Source: Orbilia blumenaviensis
Taxonomy: Eukaryota > Ascomycota > Orbiliomycetes > Orbiliales > Orbiliaceae
Reading direction: 5' to 3'
NCBI GenBank assembly: GCA_036872755.1
Contig: JAVHNS010000005.1
Location: 1,178,001 to 1,242,000 of the forward strand
DNA length: 64,000 nucleotides
Part shown: positions 21,798-33,659 of the stretch, piece by piece
Position numbering within the stretch: the first letter of the stretch is position 1
Layout: every line of letters starts with the position of its first letter
The notes under the pieces: generated by a model
The model's input: the letters and a program-made list of their open reading frames with translations, nothing else
Databases searched by the model: none
What the model was told of the DNA's origin: nothing
Position numbers and translations under genes: made by a program

Positions 21798-23811
21798 GGT
21801 GATTACTATCCTGAAGAATGAAGGAATCTAGAAACTCTATGTGCAGGTTCTTGGCAGTTATATAGAAGTTGAATTCCTCAATCGAATTTCCTCTACGTCT
21901 ATATCAACATATTTGAATCTCGTATTCGTACGATTATGGAGATAGTACACATCACGAACCATTCTCACTCGGTGACTAGGCCCCATAGTGGTTTCGTCCC
22001 AGGTTTGTGTTCGGATAAAGGTAGAAGTTCAGGGGTAGGTGCAGGGATGGCTGCAGGGGCAATAACTTTTGGCTATATTATCTTAATAGCATTGTCGGAA
22101 CACAAAATATTAATATATGGATCGCCCCGAGTGTGCCTCGCAAACCACCTTTGGAGTGCCTTATGAACGAATACGAGACCCCGCTTCAGGCTCTTTGTAA
22201 AAGTAACATCACCACATCTGCCGACCCCCACCCCTTCATATGTATATGCCCAGATCAAGTTTAGGTGTTCTAGTTTGTTGCATTTTTTTCAGGCTTGTGT
22301 TGTTTATCACACTGCAGGCGTTAGCTTCGTTACTAGTATCTGTTATATTACCCACACATATGGTTTGACCCACATTATGGAGGCGTCAAACACGAGATTC
22401 ACAAAAATTAAGGTCATGGATAACGATGGGGCTCTGAGCGTCAATTATTAAGAGGGGTGGAGTGCGGAACATGTTTGATGCTACGTGGATTTTCCTAGGA
22501 TGCATTCACTAGCTCGACACAGTGCGTAGGAGAATAAAGCCGAGCAATTCACAAAATGGACCAAGCCACACCTGGGGTGGTTCGTGCACATGGTGTACTG
22601 TTTTCTAGAAGGTGCTCTGTAAGCGCTCCTCCGAGCCCTCGCGGCTATTTCGCTCTATTGATTACGAGGCTGACTGGTTGGCACCCTCTTACTTATAAAA
22701 AAACGTCACTGTGGATTCTCCCAGGGAATTCGGGAAACATATAAACGTTCGGGTGATCTAGAGCCGATTGGGGCTCTGTGCCCGACCGCGATCATTTGAC
22801 TCTCCAACACGGAATAATTACATCCGATTGGACCAGAATTTCCTGCTAGTTATGCATATATGAGGGAAATTATATGAATGAGTTCTGTGTGATGTGATCC
22901 CGGTGATCCCGAATTCCAATTGGCCTAGTGAGTTAGGCAATGATATGCAGTCTCTAAAGGGGACACTATTGACTTTTAGAATTACCGATCCATCCGTCAA
23001 TATCACAGTGTCTCCTGCATGCCTTAGCTAACCAGACGTTGTGCGGAAGGTTTAGGCCATGGGTACGAGACCAGCTAGCCAGCTGATTGATTGGAAAATA
23101 AACAATGCAATTGCCTCGTAAACTAGGCAGCTATTTTGTGGATTGTATTGGACTTAGTTTATAAAGAGATACCTCAGTATCGCTAAAATTGCTTGTTTGT
23201 GCATGTGTATATATAAGCACACCTTTGCATTCTATACAGCCACGCAAATGATGCGCGTATACTAAATGTGCCAGTATGTGAACACATAATCCTACCATTA
23301 CAAGCCAGATACGCTACCAGTCATGGGTGTTCGTAATATGAATTAATAGCAAATACTGTTTATACAATTGCGTGTATTCCTACACACAGGGGTTAATTTG
23401 TTGTATCTAACAAAGGCAGAGCATGCAATAGGATCTGCGTTGTTGTTGGATAATTACTTGCGGCTAGGCTGGTATCCTGAAGTGGCTAGTTACGCGAGGT
23501 CGGTGGTTCCAGGAAGTTGGTTCATGGTTGCTGCTGGCGCGACTCAATGGCAATTCTCTTTGTTTTTAGTACTCCGAGAAATATACATTTAGGCTTTCTA
23601 TCCGTCGGGTTCGTTCCGGAAACCATCTATCGCATATTACAGGCTTGTAATAATTTACCCAAAGGCGGCCATTCAGCGAGACCGCGACCAATATAACGTT
23701 GTAGGATTACGCTGTACCAACCCTTGACGTGTCACGCAAATCCGGCTTTAACTAAGTACTGAGTTAATTCTCGAATACTGGCACTGCCTTTCCGTGTGGA
23801 GCTTAACACCC
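21798..23811. other. Gene-poor AT-rich region
   Basis: About 2 kb. Short ORFs on both strands lack any family resemblance and usually use non-ATG starts. It includes the esterase promoter. No transposon remnant, repeat or RNA gene was recognised. Confidence 0.35.
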
Positions 23812-25330
23812 ATGCCCTTAAATTTGGCCTCAAGGATCGGGAAGTCTTTGGACAAGATCAGGCATTCAGGCTTGAAAACTGTGGCGGAGCAAACAATCCC
23901 ACCATACGAACATATTCCTACGGAAACTTCGGCAGCTCTGCTATTTACCTTTCCGCAAGAGCTCGCAGATGAAATACTCCACTATATCCCAAAAGAGGAT
24001 ATTGTTCAACTATCTTTATCCTCGAAATCCTGGAGAGCTTGGACAGCTCCCATTCTTTTCCATCGTATAGCCTGGAAAAGTGCGAATGATGCCAGATTAT
24101 TCGGTGATGGGGGGATCCTTGCATCCATGCGGCCAGTAGTTTGGTATATATGCATGCTGCTTTGTATAATTTGGACAGCTTCAGTGGATTGACTGCTATG
24201 ATCACAGCCATATTTCGATGCACCTACCCCATCGTCCGGAGGACCTTTTAGGCACACTTGAGACCTATCGTATCTGGATGGAGGTTTTTGGGCTCCTCCC
24301 CAATATTAGAACTCTCCAGATGGAACTCTGCACCGTTAAGGAACTGGAAACAAATATAATTCAGGCTGTTTTAACCAAAATTTCGACAAGCCTCGCCTTT
24401 GAAACACTGTTGAGTCTAAATATCGAACATTCCATGATTGGGCATGGAACAATCCCAGGTCTTTCTCGTTCAATAAACTCAAAATTCTTTTCGGCTTTGC
24501 AAATATATGCTGGATTACCTCTTGGGATTGAAGAGTATTATGAGGCTTTACCAGTGCCAATACGGGAATTATTGGGTCCTTGGGTGTATAGAATTGCGAT
24601 AGTACCGCCATTACCTAGAGGGTTAGCCAAACTGGGCGTTTCATTGACAGAGTTCACACCCGGGTCAAATCTAGAAAGTTTGTCAAATATGAATCGTTTG
24701 ATACGCGCTTCGATAGGCACCATCAAAGAGCTGCGTATCGTAGCTGGTGGGTTCCTCTACGCCCCGGATAAAGCACTCTCCGTCGATATGTTTCGGCCCG
24801 ATTTTTCGTCTTTAACCAAGTTCACAATCATGCTAGATCGGTATTTCCTAAACCATTTAACAGAAATCGCACAATGGCTCCCGAATGTACAATATTTAGC
24901 AGTGTCGGATGGACCCGCAGACCCCTATCGCTACAGGACTCCGGAGTTGCTGGCATTGCTATCAACTCAGGAACAGATAATATCTAAAGCTATAGCGGGG
25001 ATGAATGCTTTGAAGAGGATTAGACTCACTTGGCTGTACACATATGAGGACCGATATGGTATTGGTATCCATGCTCTCAATCACTGGCCAAAGATATACT
25101 TTCCTCCGGATAAACTGGAGGACTTGGTCAAGCGGTGGGTGAAAGCCGGAGCCTCGAGGCTGGAGAAAGTTGTATTTGCAACCGAATACTTTTCCTCGAG
25201 CGGCAGAGACGATAAAACGTTCACAATAAATATTCTGAAAGGTTCTGCGTTTGAAGGGGGTTGGAAGCTGGACTCGGGGTACGATAACAACTATATCTTC
25301 AAACCACACGAGCTAGATATTTCTGTATGA
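23812..25330 (+). CDS. F-box protein
   Basis: Two exons, 23812..24143 and 24208..25330, giving 484 residues. The first in-frame ATG is at 23812. An F-box lies at about residues 47-86 (FPQELADEILHYIPKEDIVQ, then SLSSKSWRAWTAPILFHRI). The intron uses donor GTATAT and acceptor TCACAG; splicing joins RPVV to CHISMHLPHR in frame. The rest is a Leu-rich region with irregular repeats (for example LLPNIRTLQMELCTVKEL, WLPNVQYLAVSDG, GMNALKRIRLTW) that looks like degenerate leucine-rich repeats. F-box proteins recruit substrates to SCF ubiquitin ligases through Skp1; the C-terminal half would choose the target. Such genes are highly expanded and fast-evolving in filamentous fungi, and the AT-rich surroundings fit that. 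Confidence 0.8.
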
Positions 25331-25786
25331 AAATTTCGAAATATTTGGCAAATCAAATATTGCAATGCGTATGATAACGTGAAGAAACCAGTCCCAGCAG
25401 AGGCATATGTAACTATAATTATATAAGCCGCCACAGAAACGCACAATATACAGATTTTATACTACCATAGGGGCAAATAGTACGCTTGGCAGAAGGCCTT
25501 CGCACTTTAAGTCGATTTCGTGGCCAACGTAAAGAACTATAGCTTCCCAAGTTAGCTTAATTAAGAGCTGTCGAGTAACGTTGGCTCCTAGACTAAAAAC
25601 TTGTAAGGCGTACGACAGATGATATACCAGTTAAAATATTATGTATATACTTTGTTTTGTTTTTAACGTATGCTTTTTAATATGGGCGCTCTCCACTTTG
25701 TCTGTCCGATGAGACCTCTGGAATTAGATAAAAGGATCCTAGGATGGAGATGACTTGATCCGTAAAGTATTCTATTTGCTGGCATA
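25331..25786. other. AT-rich intergenic region
   Basis: About 450 bases after the F-box gene. No gene was seen. Confidence 0.3.
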
Positions 25787-26667
25787 GCATTTTCTACAAC
25801 GTTAACGCCGAGGTATTTAGTCCTGGTAACAGCTAGGGAGCACTTGGCGCTATGGGAAACCTACTACAAATACAGTGAAAAGATAGACCCATGGACTATA
25901 ACAAGACTGAAAAAGTGCACGGGACTATCTACTACAGGTGGGGCCAGCTCGTTATTCTTCCCAGCCTACAACAGTAAACTACGTTATATCATTGGGGGCG
26001 GCTCTATAGAGGCTTGGAAATGGGCTATAAAGAAAATAACCACAGTATCTAGTTACCCTGGGCACAGGGTTGAAATTGCGGGGACAGTTCCGGCTGGGGT
26101 ATACTTAGTAGAAGAAGAAAATTTCTTGAGGGGTGAAGGATATTTCACTTTTCTCGACTACTAAGAGCCTCTACCTGTTCAACAGACCGGCAAAATTTTG
26201 CCTGGCAGCCAAATACTAAATTTCTACAGTCCCGTGGCTTTAATCTGATAGAATCGTTTAAACAGTCAAATGTCCAAGTTCTACCTGGTGGAAAGGTTTT
26301 GGTAGTGGCAATTAGTCGTGGAATTGATATTCATAGCGCTTACTCAGGACGGGATGTACACGGTGCAAGGGACCTTCAGTGCTATTAGATAGATTCCGCA
26401 CATGGATGTTTCCCGTCGCCACGATCAAGGTATGGCGGCAACCTTATATGCATCTTGCACGATCACAAAATCTTTACAGACTTCTTGAGAGAGGACAAAC
26501 TGATGGAACGCCACGATTGTGTCGTAAATCTTAATGTTTCATCGTTTATGACTGAATTGGAGCTACTACTGGACGGATTTTTTAAAAGCGGGAAAGTCGT
26601 AATTGATAGGGGTGGGCTTGTCGCAAATCGTCCCAAGTCCTCTGGGTGCGCCACTTTTGCCTTGTAG
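25787..26667 (+). pseudogene. Possible broken gene remnant
   Basis: A stretch of coding-like sequence with shifts between frames. One open frame covers about 25787-26164 (containing WETYYKYSEKIDPWTITRL and GGGSIEAWKWAIKKITT), stops, and continues in frame to about 26250. A second, in another frame, starts near 26267 (VQVLPGGKVLVVAISRG) and stops near 26388. A third covers 26455-26667 (NLNVSSFMTELELLLDGFF, then KSGKVVIDRGG). I do not recognise the parent family. The alternating frames could mean an old gene with frameshifts, a gene with introns that I failed to resolve, or chance. Neither end has a convincing start or splice sites. Codon use is more AT-rich than in neighbouring housekeeping genes. 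Confidence 0.3.
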
Positions 26668-27407
26668 ACTACAAAGCTAGTAAGAATTGTATCTTCAGTA
26701 TGATATCATTCCGCGTCCGTAAACGATTGGGTACCAAACAAACCCATTCATATATTATCAGTGAATTTATAATAGATTTGTCTCCTTTCAGGCTTGATCT
26801 CTCGCCCACATCTCTATTTCTCAGGTACATCATACCTACTTATGCATCCCTTATAGAATATATATATGCGACGGATCGATATATCGGTATCAGTACACTC
26901 GTAGGGAGTTCGTGGGGGCCTTTGAGGACCTGAGCCTGGCCATCGACAGGGAACGCAAAGAGGCTGACCAACGCAATATTTTGTTGCATCCTAAAAGAGA
27001 CTTGGCGGAGATGCACTAGCCAATAACATACAGCGATGCCCCGCATTCGGCGGCCTCGCTAGATTTTGCCCTCCTCATTCCGGCTGAAAGATTCCAACCA
27101 ACTGTTGAAGCAATCCGCCGTGCTGCAAATGGCGGCCGACGACGGTGCTCGCCTTGACTCATTACAATTATCAATTTCGAACGGCAATTAATGCTTAATA
27201 CTCCTCCCGCTATTAATACTCTTTGCTTCCCCTCATTTCGAATTTTTTGATTGAACTGTTCCTAATCTCGTCCCATCGATTTAATTTTGCAATTGTGAAG
27301 TTAACGCACGTATCCAAGCTAGACCTCGTAGCGTAACTCGAGTTTACTCGCGAGCCCATTCGATTACATCATCCAGATTAATTTGAGCTTCCCAAAAAAC
27401 CACCATC
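26668..27407. promoter_or_regulatory. Intergenic region and SER1 promoter
   Basis: About 740 bases. The last 250 bases before SER1 are T/C-rich with a good start context (CACCATCATG). No other gene was recognised. Confidence 0.35.
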
Positions 27408-28785
27408 ATGCCAGACCGCGCTTCAGTCGCTTACTTCGGCGCCGGCCCGTCCGCTTTGCCAACCTCCGTTCTCGAAACCGCTGCTGCTTCTCTTGTAAAC
27501 CACAATGGATCGGGACTTTCGCTGGTCGAACAATCCCACCGTTCTGCCCTCTCCGGCCAAATCCTTCAAAACGCAAAAGACTCGTTCTTAAAAATTGTTA
27601 ATTCTACAGCAGACACTCATACCGTCCTGTTTATGGCCGGCGGTGGAACCTTGCAGTTTTCTGCTGTGGTGTACAATTTATTCACTGCTTGGGCGCTTAA
27701 GAACCCCGAAAGGGCCCAAAATGGGGAGCGTGGAGCTTGCGAATATCTTGTTACCGGAGGATGGTCCTCTAAGGCCGCTGATGAAGCGAAGAGACTAGTG
27801 GGAGAAGAAAACGTGAACGTCGTTCTCGATTCCAGGAATTATCACCATGCTGGAGAAGCCAAGAAGTTTGGAAATATTCCGGATTCTGGGGAGTGGAAAG
27901 GAAACTTGAAGGCCGGCAAGGACAGCGCTTTTGTCTACTTCTGTGACAATGAGACGGTTGATGGAGTCGAGTTTCCCAAGGGTTCTCCAATAGATGTTCT
28001 GGGAGAAGATCCCGATAGAATTATCGTCGCAGATATGAGCTCGAATATCCTTAGCAGGACGTTCGACGCCAGCAAGTTTGGCATCGTATTTGTATGTCTA
28101 TCTACCCCCGAGTTCATAAATCCTGCTATATGATTACGCTAACACTCTTTGGTGGGAAAATAGGCTGGAGCACAGAAGAACGTTGGATCCACTGGTGTTA
28201 CCATCGTTCTCCTCCGAAACGATATCCTCAAACTCCTTGCCTCTGGAGGCTCCCTCCCTCCAAAACTGACACCACTGATCCCCGTCACCCCGGTCATGAT
28301 GCATTACCCCACCATCTCCAAAGCCGGGTCGCTTTACAACACACTTCCAATCTTTGATGTCTACATCGCCGGATTGACACTAACCAAGCTCCTTCAACGC
28401 GACGAGTCTGGAAAGACAGCACTTGCACAGCAAGAGGCAGAGAGTGATCTAAAGGCCAAGGCTCTATACGATGTGTTGGATAAATATGAAAATATCTATC
28501 ACGTTGTTCCAGCGAAGAACGTCAGGAGCAGGATGAATATCTGCTTCAGGATCAAGGCACCAGGTGATGAGGCCAAGTTCCTCAAGGGAGGCGAAGAAAT
28601 TGGCCTATTGGGTTTGAAAGGACATAGAAGTGTTGGGGGCATCAGAATCTCGAATTGTAAGTTCCTTAAGATCGTTCTTAAGCCATAGATGTATGCTGAC
28701 TAGATACCTTATAGACAACGCGGTTGGCGTCGAGAGTGTGAACAAGCTGGTGCAGTACCTTGAGGAGTATGCAAAAGGTATTTAA
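27408..28785 (+). CDS. SER1: Phosphoserine aminotransferase
   Basis: Three exons, 27408..28091, 28164..28656 and 28715..28785, giving 415 residues. The start is the ATG in a strong context. Diagnostic segments are FGAGPSALP (N-terminus), NHNGSGLSLVEQSHR, FMAGGGTLQFSAVVYN, DMSSNILSR, and AGAQKNVG, where Lys233 is the Schiff-base lysine for pyridoxal phosphate. The C-terminus has GLKGHRSVGGIRISN joined across intron 2 to YNAVGVESV. The enzyme transfers the amino group of glutamate to 3-phosphohydroxypyruvate to make phosphoserine, the second step of serine synthesis; it also acts on 3-hydroxy-4-phosphohydroxy-2-oxobutanoate in some organisms. Length and ends fit the family. Introns begin GTATGT and GTAAGT. 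It converges on the ABC transporter. Confidence 0.97.
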
Positions 28786-29431
28786 GATTTTTTTACTTTC
28801 AATAACATCAACTGTATATAGACTATCATCAAAAAACGGATGCAAGTTATGTTTTCTTTTCGCAAGGCATCAGTTATAGACTAATTCAACATTTCTGTTA
28901 TTCCACTCTACTCATGAGAGTACCTTATCCGCCACTAACTGCTCCAACTCCTGGTCACCCTTTTCTTTCACAATTTATGTTACGTTCACTAACTTGGACA
29001 GCTGTCCTCCGGGATTCCAAGCTCCGTGCTAGGTTGTAGGCTTCCAGGATCTCTTGCTCCAGGAACGAAGCCTGACATAACCGCGTCTTTCTTTTTGGCA
29101 TCACCGCAAGGTCTTTTCCTCGACTTCTACGAACTCAGAGTAGCTTAGATTTTTGATAGCGATATATTGTTGGCTAGATATCTCGATAGACCATCCATGT
29201 GCTTATAGGTGATACCAAAAATTCAGACAAGTTTATGTTATAATTATTAATATATACAGATCTAAGCGGATTACTTAAATAACGAGAAGCTTTTCCATCC
29301 CATATCCTTAAACAAAGAATTCCAGCAAGCAAAAAACACGAAAAGTCCCGAAATCGCATTGAGACGAACAATCAAAATTCTAAACCAGGATTATGTTCTT
29401 ACCTTCCATCTAAAGCACGGCGATACTAGCT
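28786..29431. other. Convergent intergenic region, SER1 / ABC transporter
   Basis: 646 bases between two 3' ends. It is AT-rich and likely holds both 3' UTRs. No gene was recognised. Confidence 0.4.
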
Positions 29432-32400
29432 TTAGAGTCCTTGTTGCATCGCCATACCGGCGTAAATACCTCCAAGCTCCATTAATTCTTGATGATTACC
29501 CATCTCCACGACTTTGCCCTTCCTCAAAACCACGATTCTATCCGCACCGACTACAGTCCCAAGTCTATGTGCTACCATCACCACCGTCCTCTTCAACTCC
29601 ATCCCACCTCCGCAGCTTTCCAAGACAGCGTTCATAACCGTGCTCTCATTATACACATCCAAAGCAGAAGTAGGTTCGTCAAGGATTAGTATCTCAGGGT
29701 TTCTAATCAACGCTCTCGCAAGCGCGATTCGCTGGATCTGGCCTCCAGAAAGACCGGATCCATTCCGTCCACAATGTGTAGAATAACCCTCTGGGAGACC
29801 CATGATAAACTCGTGGATTCCAACCTTCTTACAAACGGCCTCTACATCTTCCTTTTTGACATTCGAGGCATCTTCACCAGCTCCGATGGAGATGTTGAAA
29901 AAGATGCTGTCTGAGAATAATGTCAAATCCTGTGAGAGGATGGAAATTCTGTTTCTGTGTCTCGAGATGGGAAGTTTTGAGATGTCTTCGTTGTCGACGA
30001 GGACGGTTCCACTAGTTGGGTCGTAGAACCGTTGAAGGAGTGATAGTAAGGAGGATTTTCCGGATCCAGAGTCGCCTACAATAGCGACAAATTCACCAGG
30101 GCGGATGGAGAGCGACAAGTCGCGGATGACGACGGCTGAAGGCCTGCTAGGGTAGGAAAATGTAACGGACTTGAAGTCAATTGCCCCCTTTTCGGGTTTA
30201 CCAGGTGACTTTTGTTCCTTGATTTGGGTTGCTGGTGAGCTTGGTTTTGGCTCATCGCTACCTGAGTTCGAGGAGATGATAGGTTGGGTGTCAAGAAGCT
30301 TGAAGATCCTCCTGGATGCGGCGGCGGCCTTTGTGAATTCCGGTGCCAAAGAGAATACTTGTCCCGCCGTTTGAGCAGAGAAGAGTAAGGCAGGAAGCAC
30401 AATAAAGAACTGGATGATATTGTAGTGTCCACTTCTGACTTGCTTAGAACCCCACCAGTATGCAAGAGCATATACAAAGAATCCAATAGAAAGCGCAAGT
30501 GCCATAATAGCGCTCCCCTGAAGGATGAACTTCGTATGCCCCTTCTCTGCTTTCGACAGCTCCTTCTTGTATTCTCGCATAACACCGTCTTCACGGACCA
30601 GACTTGCGACGGTACGCATGGCGTTTGTGGCTTCGGTTGCCATACTGGCAGCTTTGACGTATGTGGTTTCTTGCTTGACTTGTGCTTTCATGAGGACGCG
30701 AAGACGGAGGTAGCCAGCCAGAACAATAACAGGGAGGGCAGGAAGTAGGACGACAGCGATTTTCCAGGCGACTACATGTGCGATCACGACACCGCCGACG
30801 AGGGTTGTGGTGACTGAAACCACAGTTCCGATCATGACTCCGGAGAGCGATGTTAAAGCTGCGGTATCAGATTGGATACTAGCTACTAAGGCGGTTTCAC
30901 TATGTTCTGGATCAGCGAAGAAAGAGAGGTCCTGCTCCATGATCTTTTGGAAACATAGATCTCTTAGTCGTTTGACGAGTCTTTCAGAGACCACACCGAA
31001 GCAGAAACCTGAAGTTGAGTATGCGAAGAGAGCGACAGCGCCGACGACGAAAAACATTAGACAGTAGAAGTTGGGGTCCTGAGGGCCATGGTCCGGGAGC
31101 TCGCCACGGAGAGAGGAGATAATAAAGCCGAAAAGAACGGATTCGGCGACGACGAGGCTTCCAGTCAATACGGATGCTGCATTATGAAAGTTAGCAGGTT
31201 TTTATAGAAGAGAAAGGAGGTTTTAATATAACATACCGAAGATTCCAGTGAGAATGATTGGGATGTCAGGTTTGCACATCGACATGGTCCTCTTCACAGA
31301 AGACGGTGGCGTTGGAGGGGCGCACGGCAAGCAGATCGAGTTTTTCTTAATAACCGCGCTATCGCAGTCCTCTACAACTGCTGTGATCTCTGCTTTTTCG
31401 GATATCATAGCGATTCTTTCAGCGCTGGCCTCCTTACTCGAGTCACTCGATTTCTTCTGTGTTTCCAAAAGTTTATTATAAGCGCCATCTGCTAGGATGA
31501 GGGCGTCGTGATTTCCTTGCTCAACGAGGTCTCCAGCTGACATAACCACAATGTTATCCGCAGTTTGGACGGATGATAGGCGATGTGTAATCATGACAAT
31601 TGTCATAGAGGCTTCCTTGTGGAGCTGCTTAATTGCTCTCATCACGATATTTTCAGAGTGAATGTCCTGTACCACATCCCGAAGTTAGAATCCAGCACTC
31701 GATACTAAGGAAAGGCTGTCATACCAAAGACGCTGTAACTTCGTCCAGAATCAATAACCTGGGTTTTGAGACCAGCGCTCGAGCAAGGGCAATCCTTGCA
31801 ACCTGACCACCCGACAATTGGCTCGCACCGTCAGGCCCAACAATTGTATCATATCCGTTCGGCTGAGTTTCAATAAATTCCTTTGCGTTCGCAAGAGCCG
31901 CAGCTTCAATACATAATGTTGCCTTTTCCATATCCGAGAGCTCATGAGCTCCAGGAAGACCGTGAAGAATATTCTCCTTGATCGTTCCACTGAATAGAAC
32001 AGGGTCCTGTTCAACGAATGATATATGTGTTCTATAGGTCTTAACTGGTAAAGTAGAAACGTCACGGCCGTTAAGTAAAATTTGCCCCGATTTTGGTTTA
32101 TAAAATCGTAGCAGAAGGGATGTGAGGGATGATTTTCCACTTCCACTTTTTCCAACTATCGCGGTGAAGGATCCAGCCGGCATCCTAAGATTGACATCCT
32201 TGACAACATCAAGCTCTGGAGCACTCGGATACGCAAATTTTAAGTCCTTGAATTCAATTTCAAATGGAGCAGCCCAGTTGAAATCTCTGTCGCTTTCGGA
32301 TGGCGAAAGCTTCTCAGAGTGCTCTTCAGCATCTTGGAGGAGGGTGTCAATGCGGCGCCCTGCAGCTGCTGCGAGCGAAAATGTATGTAAAAATGGTCCG

Positions 32401-33659
32401 AACTGGCTGATAATGAAAGAGGCATCGAGCATAAGGAAGATAATGGTGTAGATCGTTCCTGCATCTGTGGCGTTGGATCTAACCTGTCGGATTCCGTACC
32501 AAAACGCAAGCGAGTTGACGCCATAACTATAAATTTCCGTCAGCCGAAATCCGGAGTATCAATGTTATAGATTCTCAGGATATTAAAGAGCAACTTACGC
32601 TAGGAAAAACAAGAAGCCCAGTCTTGCTGCGATAATAAATGACCGTCTAACTCCATAATAACGTCCCGACTCCAAGACCTCCAGATTTCTATCACGGAAA
32701 AGCCCTGAGAGTCCAAAAGACTGGATAACGGTAATCATTCTCACGACATCTGACAACATCTCCGATGCCCGAGTAGTAGTTTCCGCGAGGTGTTTAGTGA
32801 AACGTCGGTTAAGACGCTCGCATATAACGGTGATCAAGAGTATCGAGGGAATAACAGCAGCCATGAGAATAGCTGTAAACTTTGCGTTGAGGATCAAGCC
32901 GACGAGGATAGCGGTGACGAAGTAGGAGATAGATTGGATGAAGATTCCAACCTTCTCACCTGTTCCGGTTTGAATGGTTTGAACATCAACCATGAGGTAA
33001 CCAGCGAGCTATTAAAGAGCATATCCATCTTAGCATTGTGAGTTTTGAATTATTGAATGAGTGAAAGCTTACATCGACTCTTCTTGTCTCATGGTATGCG
33101 ATATCCATGTGCAAGGTCTTGTCCAGGACAACCTCACGGATGCTCTGACTTATCCTTGTTCCTACATAGCCCCAGCAGTAGGTGTAGCCCCAGATAGCAA
33201 AGAAGTTGATAGTGGCTGTAACAAAACAATAGGTGATCAGCTAAGTCTAACGTTGGATTTGGTGTGTTGAAAGCCATACCGACAACCATCATCTGAATGA
33301 GCTTCAGACGCAGACTATGTTCTTCAGGTGGGAATTCATTGATGATTTTACTATTCAAAAAAAATCAGGTAAGTATATCAAAGCCTCTCTTGTAATTTTC
33401 GGGGAACATACCCAAAGATGACGCCGATAATTGGTAGTGGGACACCAGATAAACTGGCGAGTGAGATGGCAATCCATAGAACCAGAGTATCTTTGTTGCG
33501 ACCCGAAAATGTTGTTTCATCTTTTCTCTTCAAGAACTTGAAGATTTTGTAGTAATCGCTATCGGGTAGAAGCTTTTTAGTAGCGAGCTCCTGTATCCGT
33601 CGTCCAAAGCTTTGGGACGAAGACTTTGTCGGTGCTGTCTGTTCCGCGTGTTTTGCCAT
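29432..33659 (-). CDS. Full-length ABCB-type (MDR-like) ABC transporter
   Basis: Seven exons on the minus strand: 33659..33412, 33350..33280, 33215..33073, 33008..32599, 32526..31725, 31666..31237 and 31176..29432, giving 1282 residues in TMD1-NBD1-TMD2-NBD2 order. NBD1 has Walker A GKSGSGKSS, Q-loop FVEQD, signature QLSGGQVA, Walker B LLILDEVTASLD (split by an intron after TASL) and switch ITHRLSS. NBD2 has YPSRP, Walker A GDSGSGKSS, signature LSGGQIQ, Walker B ILILDEPTSALD and switch VAHRLG. Each TMD has about six hydrophobic segments. Family members export drugs, lipids or peptides from the plasma membrane or vacuole; the substrate is unknown. NBD1 has DEVTASLD where DEPTSALD is usual, but the catalytic Glu is kept. 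No biosynthetic cluster adjoins it. Confidence 0.95.

Noticed and set aside
29432..33659. ABC transporter as part of a biosynthetic cluster
   Set aside because: Flanking genes are SER1 and a CRT10-like gene; no polyketide, peptide or terpene synthase lies in the window.
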